DNA of 9,039 bases, taken from assembly GCA_003224195.1 (NCBI GenBank), contig QHYP01000219.1, forward strand, positions 1 through 9,039. Reading direction: 5' to 3'. Made by a program: the position numbers and the translations under genes. Shown here piece by piece: positions 5,529-9,039 of the stretch (within the stretch, counting starts at the first letter, position 1; every line of letters begins with the position of its first letter). This DNA is from Acidobacteriota bacterium (GTDB taxonomy: Bacteria > Acidobacteriota > Terriglobia > Acidiferrales > UBA7541). The notes under the pieces are model-generated. The model was not told where the DNA came from and searched no databases. It was given only the letters and a program-made list of their open reading frames with translations.

Positions 5529-6131
5529 TTATGGCCGGTGGGGGCCACCGCCAACAGGGCCGACCCGCTCGGAAGGATTGAACTCCGAAAGGCGGTGCAA
5601 ACCGGAGCGGCGAAGGGCAAAGAGGATGGCCCAGCCGAGCAATCCCGCCGCGCAGGTGATTGCCACCACCACAAGGACAGTCGAAAAGAGGGTAAACTGC
5701 GCCGGCTGGATGGGGCCGACGTGCGGGTTTGTGTGGGGCAGGGAGGCCTGGATTGCCTTGGCCTTCTCGATGGCGACCACAATCAGCGCCAGGATGAGCG
5801 CCATCAGCGGAGCAGTGGCTTTCGGGAAACGGAATTCGGAACGCATGGTGAACCTCCTTTTTGTGGGTGACCCCGACCAGGTCGGGGTAAAGTTTATGCG
5901 TGACCGCGAAGCGGTCAACAGATCAGAACCAGCGATGGCCTGGAGATGCTCCCCGAGAGCGCCGCGCAGCAGCCCTGCGACTTCGCGGGCGCAGAACACG
6001 CCGCGCGCCAGCACGCCTTTCTTCCACGTCTCCGTCTGAGCTTCACGGAACACGGCAAGCATCTCTACGCCAAATTCGTGACGGTAGGCGCGGGGATACA
6101 AACGCAGCAGGAAACGGTACAGGGAGAGCAT
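5529..6131 (-). CDS. PadR-associated membrane protein, reading frame interrupted in phase by palindromic elements
   Basis: This 200-residue frame starts MLSLYRFLLRLYPRAYRHEF, a segment I associate with short proteins encoded beside PadR regulators in Acidobacteriota. The second half (from residue 96, MRSEFRFPKATAPLM) has two hydrophobic segments: ALILALIVVAIEKAKA and LFSTVLVVVAITCAAGLLGWAILFAL. Between them, about 20 codons (LTASRSRINFTPTWSGSPTK) are encoded by the two palindromic elements at 5862-5919. The frame is unbroken. A perfect AAGGAGG (5853-5859) six bases before the ATG at 5846 could also start a separate 105-residue protein (5529-5846). The first ATG at 6131 has a GGGGAGG site and lies three bases after the padR stop, so the genes are coupled. 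It may be one protein with an insert or two proteins. Function is unknown. Confidence 0.68.
   Translation of the reverse strand: MLSLYRFLLRLYPRAYRHEFGVEMLAVFREAQTETWKKGVLARGVFCAREVAGLLRGALGEHLQAIAGSDLLTASRSRINFTPTWSGSPTKRRFTMRSEFRFPKATAPLMALILALIVVAIEKAKAIQASLPHTNPHVGPIQPAQFTLFSTVLVVVAITCAAGLLGWAILFALRRSGLHRLSEFNPSERVGPVGGGPHRP
5853..5859 (-). promoter_or_regulatory. Strong internal ribosome-binding site AAGGAGG
   Basis: A perfect Shine-Dalgarno six bases before the internal ATG at 5846. It borders the palindromic insert, so the downstream half may be translated as its own protein from this site. Confidence 0.65.
5867..5892. repeat. Palindromic element, single-hairpin form
   Basis: GTGACCCCGACC and GGTCGGGGTAAAG flank a one-base loop. 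It is preceded by TTTTGTGG, close to the TTTATGGG preceding other copies. Together with the short form at 5900 it makes an insert of about 58-60 bases in the membrane-protein frame. Confidence 0.8.
5900..5919. repeat. Palindromic element, short form
   Basis: GTGACCGCGAAGCGGTCAAC, preceded by TTTATGC. Identical over 20 bases to the copy at 7588-7607. The arms are TGACCGC/GCGGTCA. Confidence 0.8.
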
Positions 6132-6134
6132 GGA

Positions 6135-6491
6135 TTAGGCCTCCCCTTCACGGTTGACCCCGACCAGGTCGGGGTTAACCCGAGCAAGGCGCAGACCGGC
6201 GAGCCGGGTGAGATGCGTCAGGCGGGTGACTTCCAATTGTAGATTCCGGCGCCCGGCGGGAGTAAGGCGATAGGCTTGGCGGCCGCGCGAGGCGCGACTT
6301 TCTTCGAAGCGGTCGATCCAGCCATCCTGGAGCAAGCGGCGCAGCGCGCCGTAAAGGGTGCCGGTGCTGAGCGTAACCTGCCCATCGCTCATCTCCTGGA
6401 CATCTTTGAGGATGGAATAGCCGTGGCGAGGCTGCTCGGCGAGACTGAGAAGGATGAGCAGGACGGGTTCTGTGACTGGCAAGGAGCGCAT
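6135..6491 (-). CDS. PadR-family transcriptional regulator
   Basis: This 118-residue protein has a PadR winged-helix domain: LILLSLAEQPRHGYSILKDV (residues 12-31), LSTGTLYGALRRLLQDGWI (41-59), and RQAYRLTPAGRR (71-82). PadR proteins are usually repressors, often autoregulatory. A promoter with an ATGT-N9-ACAT dyad over its -10 box lies upstream, which fits self-repression. Near the C-terminus nine residues (VNPDLVGVN) are encoded exactly by the palindromic element at 6152-6180. Removing those 27 bases leaves LRLARREGEA and the stop, a natural-looking end. The stop is three bases before the start of the downstream membrane-protein gene. The ATG at 6491 gives the usual PadR N-terminus, but its ribosome-binding site is poor, perhaps because another element occupies the leader. 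Confidence 0.88.
   Translation of the reverse strand: MRSLPVTEPVLLILLSLAEQPRHGYSILKDVQEMSDGQVTLSTGTLYGALRRLLQDGWIDRFEESRASRGRQAYRLTPAGRRNLQLEVTRLTHLTRLAGLRLARVNPDLVGVNREGEA
6152..6180. repeat. Palindromic element inserted in phase in padR
   Basis: GGTTGACCCCGACC and GGTCGGGGTTAACC form 14-bp arms, with one wobble-type mismatch, around a single A. This is the longest stem of the family in the window. The 27-base core (6153-6179) equals nine codons of padR. Confidence 0.82.
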
Positions 6492-6506
6492 AGATCGTCT
6501 TTATGG

Positions 6507-6548
6507 GTGACCGCCCCGATGGAATCGGGGTAAACGCCGCAAGCGGTC
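6507..6548. repeat. Palindromic element, nested form, in the padR leader
   Basis: GTGACCGC ... GCGGTC outer arms enclose the perfect inner arms CCCCGAT (6514-6520) and ATCGGGG (6524-6530) with loop GGA, followed by TAAACGCC. It lies between the predicted padR promoter and the padR start codon, so it should be transcribed in the leader. It is preceded by TTTATGG. Confidence 0.8.
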
Positions 6549-6558
6549 GCCTCACGAC

Positions 6559-6575
6559 ATGTCGTATAGAGACAT
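6559..6575. promoter_or_regulatory. Probable PadR operator, ATGT-N9-ACAT
   Basis: ATGT (6559-6562) and ACAT (6572-6575) form a dyad with a 9-base spacer, within ATGTCGTATAGAGACAT. Known PadR-family operators are ATGT/ACAT dyads with a similar spacing. It overlaps the downstream side of the -10 box at 6574-6579 and the likely start of transcription. Confidence 0.6.
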
Positions 6576-6602
6576 AATAGACCAGAAGGCCGCTGCGGTC
6601 AA
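6574..6602 (-). promoter_or_regulatory. Sigma-70-type promoter for padR and the membrane-protein gene
   Basis: On the minus strand TTGACC (6597-6602) and TATTAT (6574-6579) are separated by exactly 17 bases; each hexamer matches consensus at 5 of 6 positions. The predicted leader is about 75 bases and contains the nested palindromic element. Confidence 0.72.
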
Positions 6603-6622
6603 GAAAAAACATCATTTTATGG

Positions 6623-6648
6623 GTGACCCCGACCTGGCCGGGATCAAC
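6623..6648. repeat. Palindromic element, single-hairpin form, decayed
   Basis: GTGACCCCGACC at the left matches the family, but the right arm (GCCGGGATCAAC) carries mismatches. It is preceded by TTTTATGG. It forms a tandem with 6656-6681. Confidence 0.65.
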
Positions 6649-6655
6649 TTCAGGC

Positions 6656-6681
6656 GTCACCCCGACCGGGTCGGGGTCAAG
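6656..6681. repeat. Palindromic element, single-hairpin form
   Basis: GTCACCCCGAC and GTCGGGGTCAAG with loop CGG. This copy lies 60-85 bases before the BtuF-like pseudogene start. Confidence 0.75.
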
Positions 6682-6740
6682 ATGATGCAAGCCTGACAAA
6701 TTGCAGCGACGCCGCCAGCAGTCTAAACTGCCCCTTGCGG

Positions 6741-7575
6741 ATGGAGAAGCGAAAAAGCGCGGCCGCTCTAAGAATTGTTTCGCTGGCGCCGAGCGCGACT
6801 TCGATCTTGTGCGCGGTGGGGGCGAAGAAGTGGCTGGCCGGCGTGACAAAGTGGTGTGCGCTCGTTGCGCCGGTGAACGGCCTGCCGAAACTTGGGGATT
6901 GCTGGTCGCTGGACCTGGCGGAAGTGCTCAAGCTTAAGCCGACCCTCGTCATCGGCTCGGTGCCCTACAAACAGGAGACCGTCGCCAAGCTGCTGGCGCA
7001 ACCGCTGACGTTCCTGGCCATGAATCCGCGCACACTTGGGGACGTGGAAAACGACATCCGGATGTTGGCGCGACTGGTGGACCGCGGAAAGCAAGGCGAG
7101 CGAGTCGTGGGGTGGATGAGAACGGAATTTGAAAAGGTGGCGACAAAAGCGAGGCGAGCGAAGGAGCGGCTGCGCGTGTACTGCGAAGCATGGCCCAACC
7201 CGCGGATCAGTTCCCCGCCCTGGGTGGCGGAACTGGTCAAGCGGAGAAATGATCGTGCCACCGGGCCAGAGGGTTTCCGAGGAACGGGTGGCCGAAGCAC
7301 AGCCGGACGTGATCGTGCTGGCATGGGCGGCGACTGAAGACAAGTCGGACCCGCGAAAAACATACGAGGTGGCGGCGTGGCGGGATGTTCCTGCGGTGCG
7401 CACGAAACGCGTGTACGTGGTGCGGGATGAGCTACTGAATACGCCGGGGCCGCCGCTGGTGGAAGGCGCGCGGGAACTCTATCGGATTTTACAAGGGCGC
7501 GTTCTGCACGAGCGAGCGATGCGCAAGGCGGGCCCGCCCGCGTGCGCAGGCCGGCCAAGGCGGGCAGGCGCATGA
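6741..7575 (+). pseudogene. BtuF-like (cobalamin/siderophore-type) substrate-binding protein, frameshifted
   Basis: The first frame reads RIVSLAPSATSIL, then LPKLGDCWSLDLAEVLKLKP, NPRTLGDVENDIRMLARLVD and WVAELV. This is the fold signature of helical-backbone periplasmic binding proteins of the BtuF/FecB type. After WVAELV (about 7240) the homology moves one frame forward, reading SGEMIVPPGQRVSEERVAEA, then PDVIVLAWAA, RVYVVRDELLNTPGPPLVEG and LYRIL. One inserted base or two deleted bases near 7240-7250 explain this. No signal peptide is seen: ATG 6741 or TTG 6735 starts just before RIVSL. The 3' end runs into a GC-rich hairpin repeat (7528-7570) that encodes the last residues. Frameshift by mutation or assembly error cannot be distinguished here. 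Confidence 0.72.
7528..7570. repeat. GC-rich repeat with GCCCGCC/GGCGGGC arms at the end of the BtuF-like frame
   Basis: GCCCGCC (7532-7538) and GGCGGGC (7559-7565) are perfect inverted arms. The loop contains a GGCCGGCC palindrome. It encodes the atypical tail (KAGPPACAGRPRRAGA) of the BtuF-like frame, which suggests a repeat insertion at the 3' end. The same arms occur at 3855-3870. Confidence 0.55.
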
Positions 7576-7990
7576 TCGTCTTTATGGGTGACCGCGAAGC
7601 GGTCAACGTTGTGGCGGCCGTGATCGAACGCCAGGACCGCCGCATCCTGATCGGGCAAAGGCGCAGCACGGATTCTTCTCCGCTGAAGTGGGTATTTCCC
7701 GGAGGAAAGGTGCGGGACAGCGAAACGCCGGAGGCGGCGCTGGCGCGCGAACTGCGCGAGGAGCTGGGCGTTACGCTGCGGAAGAGCACCGCTTCTTCGC
7801 TGCGGAGATCGGCGAGGAGAGGATCGTTCCGCGGGCATTCGAGCGAATTGCGTGGGCGTTGCCCAAAGAACTGAGCCAGTACGATTTTCTGGCGGCCAAT
7901 GCGACGCTGGTGGCGCACCTGGCAACGGGGAAGATTAAGCCGCGGGAGATTCTCGAGGCGGCAGCGCCAACCCAAGAGACAACCAGCTAG
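7572..7990 (+). pseudogene. Nudix hydrolase (MutT-like), frameshifted, with palindromic element at its 5' end
   Basis: The first frame has VVAAVIERQDRRILIGQR, then KWVFPGG and a complete Nudix box (GKVRDSE, seven residues, RELREELGV). After LGVTLRK (about 7790) it continues as unrelated Ser/Arg-rich sequence and stops at 7874. The C-terminal half of a MutT-like protein (HRFFAAEIGEERIVPRAFER, then WALPKELSQYDFLAANATLV) is in another frame and ends at 7990. Relative to typical MutT-like proteins about 20 residues between the halves also seem missing, so a small deletion with frameshift is likely. Nudix enzymes hydrolyse nucleoside diphosphate derivatives such as oxidised dGTP. The ATG at 7572 overlaps the stop of the BtuF-like frame (ATGA). 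Codons 4-12 (FMGDREAVN) are the palindromic element at 7581-7607, in phase. The product is probably non-functional unless the sequence has an error. Confidence 0.75.
7588..7607. repeat. Palindromic element, short form, in phase in the Nudix frame
   Basis: GTGACCGCGAAGCGGTCAAC, preceded by TTTATGG. With the TTTATGG lead (7581-7607) it is 27 bases, nine codons, between ATGATCGTC and GTTGTGGCGGCC. It is identical to the 5900-5919 copy. The 22 bases ending in GACCGC also match the padR leader at 6493-6514. Confidence 0.8.
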
Positions 7991-8032
7991 CGTCTTGGCC
8001 CTTAAATATCCATCAAATAATTCCGGCTTCAG

Positions 8033-8064
8033 GGGCTAAAGCCCGTTTGATTACAAACGGCTTG
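8033..8064. repeat. Hairpin cluster between convergent genes
   Basis: CCGTTTG (8043-8049) and CAAACGG (8054-8060) form a perfect 7-bp stem with loop ATTA, extended outward as AAGCC/GGCTT with one bulged C. Just before it is GGGGCTAAAGCCC, a motif I associate with acidobacterial intergenic DNA. It lies between the Nudix frame and the convergent permease gene. No T-run follows, so a terminator role is only possible. The rest of 7991-8166 shows nothing recognisable. Confidence 0.45.
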
Positions 8065-8166
8065 CGTCGGAACTAAAGCTCCAACCTCCTAAGGAAAATG
8101 CAAAGAACTTCCGGGACACGGCGCTCGCTCGCGAACGCAAGCTCGATCGGTCCGGCTGCCCCTTTG

Positions 8167-9039
8167 CTATAGAGCGCGGAGAGCGGCGGCGACAGGGAGG
8201 CGAGCGGCGCGAATGGCGGGCAGGATGCCACCCAGAAAACCCATCACCAGCGCAAAAGAGACTCCCCCCAGGAGCAGCAGCGGCGTGATCTTGAAGGCGA
8301 AGGCCAAGTTGGAAAAAGTCTGAAAATTCATGGTGCTGGTGGTCCAGCCGTTGAGGGGAAGAACGGCAAGACACCCGAGCACGCCGCCGAACAGCGAGAT
8401 CATCAACGCTTCAAAGACGAAAGACAGAACGACGTTTGCGCCGCCAAAGCCAAGAGCGCGCATGGTGGCGATTTCGCGGCCGCGCTCGGCGACGGCGGAA
8501 TACATGGTATTCAGCGCACCGAAAACCGCGCCAATGGCCATGATCACGGCGACAAATCCGCCCAATCGCGTGATGAGCGTGGTCATGCGCGTGGACTGCT
8601 TGGCGTAGTAGTCGATTTCGCGGGTTACGTCCACATTCAAACGCGGATCGCCGGTGAGAGAGTCCTTCAGTTGCTGCAGGGCAGCAGGCGAAGCGAGGTG
8701 CACGGTAACGGACTGAGAAAGAGTGTCGGGACGCTTATAGGCGCCGTTAAGAAGGTGGGCGTCGCCCCAAACTTCGGAATCGAAGGCGCTTCCGCCGGCG
8801 TCAAAGATGCCCACCACTTGCCATCGTGCGCTACCGAGCCAAATTGTGCTTCCCAGTGTCAAGCCCGTATAGGTCGTCTTGGCGTTTTTGCCGACCACGA
8901 TTTCGGACAGACCAGGCCGGAACATGCGGCCTTCCATGATTTTGACATTATTGCGAATGGCAAGGACGTTAGGCGAGACACCACGAAGCTCAACGTTGGC
9001 ATCCGTGCCGGTGGAACGCAACGGAATCGGCGCCATCAA
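8167..9039 (-). CDS. MacB/FtsX-type ABC transporter permease (5' end outside window)
   Basis: The frame is open through the right edge, so the first transmembrane segment and part of the periplasmic domain are missing. Residues 1-150 of the visible part look like a MacB-type periplasmic core domain (LRGVSPNVLAIRNNVKIMEG, then GRMFRPGLSEIVVG and WQVVGIFDAGGSAFDSEVW). The FtsX domain follows with three membrane segments at about 157-180, 203-229 and 252-276. It contains the conserved cytoplasmic AERGREIATMRALGF at 184-198 and ends PAIRAARLPVAAALRAL. Such permeases work with a LolD/MacB-type ATPase and often an HlyD-like adaptor to export peptides, antibiotics or lipoproteins, or for mechanotransmission. 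The partner genes would lie outside the window. The substrate is unknown. Confidence 0.88.
   Translation of the reverse strand: MMAPIPLRSTGTDANVELRGVSPNVLAIRNNVKIMEGRMFRPGLSEIVVGKNAKTTYTGLTLGSTIWLGSARWQVVGIFDAGGSAFDSEVWGDAHLLNGAYKRPDTLSQSVTVHLASPAALQQLKDSLTGDPRLNVDVTREIDYYAKQSTRMTTLITRLGGFVAVIMAIGAVFGALNTMYSAVAERGREIATMRALGFGGANVVLSFVFEALMISLFGGVLGCLAVLPLNGWTTSTMNFQTFSNLAFAFKITPLLLLGGVSFALVMGFLGGILPAIRAARLPVAAALRAL

Noticed and set aside
6175..6849. 224-codon minus-strand frame across padR and its promoter
   Set aside because: It overlaps padR in a different phase and crosses the promoter and several repeats; padR itself has unambiguous PadR motifs.
1674..7607. Could the repeats be a CRISPR array?
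   Set aside because: The copies are irregularly spaced over 6 kb, differ in form and lie within or beside genes; there are no regular spacers and no cas genes.
6965..7975. 336-codon minus-strand frame opposite the BtuF-like and Nudix sequences
   Set aside because: It is an antisense shadow. The plus-strand frames carry clear BtuF-type and Nudix motifs, while this frame is Arg/Ser/Pro-rich without a family.

Overview
The window is GC-rich chromosomal DNA, most likely from an Acidobacteriota (Terriglobia-like) soil or sediment bacterium. This placement is an inference. It rests on the PadR regulator followed by a short 'LYRFLLRLYP' membrane protein, a MacB/FtsX-type permease, and many dispersed hairpin repeats of the kind I associate with that phylum. 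No rRNA, tRNA, CRISPR array, transposase or phage gene was recognised.

Layout. (1) 1-1265, plus strand: the end of an XdhC-type protein and a MocA/MobA-like nucleotidyltransferase. Together they look like a maturation module for a molybdenum hydroxylase whose structural genes probably lie upstream. (2) 1305-1661, minus strand: an IscU/NifU-like Fe-S scaffold lacking the third canonical cysteine, converging on the first operon. (3) 1700-2700: about 1 kb without a convincing gene, with short repeats. (4) 2703-3711, minus strand: a DUF433 antitoxin-like protein, an overlapping DUF5615 PIN-like toxin candidate, and a HigA-like helix-turn-helix protein. (5) 4000-4452, minus strand: a DUF6173-like protein with a good promoter -10 box. 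(6) 4557-5528: about 1 kb of repeat mosaic without a gene. (7) 5529-6602, minus strand: an autoregulated-looking padR gene and a membrane protein three bases downstream. (8) 6741-7990, plus strand: a BtuF-like substrate-binding protein and a Nudix hydrolase, both carrying frameshifts. (9) 8167-9039, minus strand: the C-terminal part of an ABC transporter permease.

The most unusual feature is a family of about a dozen small palindromic elements spread across 1.67-7.61 kb. The short form is GTGACCGCGAAGCGGTCAAC. A second hairpin module (CCCCGAY...RTCGGGG, usually followed by TAAAC) occurs alone or nested inside the short form. Copies differ by paired substitutions that keep the stems intact. 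Several copies lie in open reading frames without breaking them: the 3' end of padR, the middle of the membrane-protein reading frame, the 5' end of the Nudix frame and the 3' end of the HTH gene. Others lie in predicted 5' leaders (padR, the NifU-like gene, the DUF433 operon). The in-frame placement resembles Rickettsia palindromic elements. All family and function calls are from sequence reading alone, without database searches.
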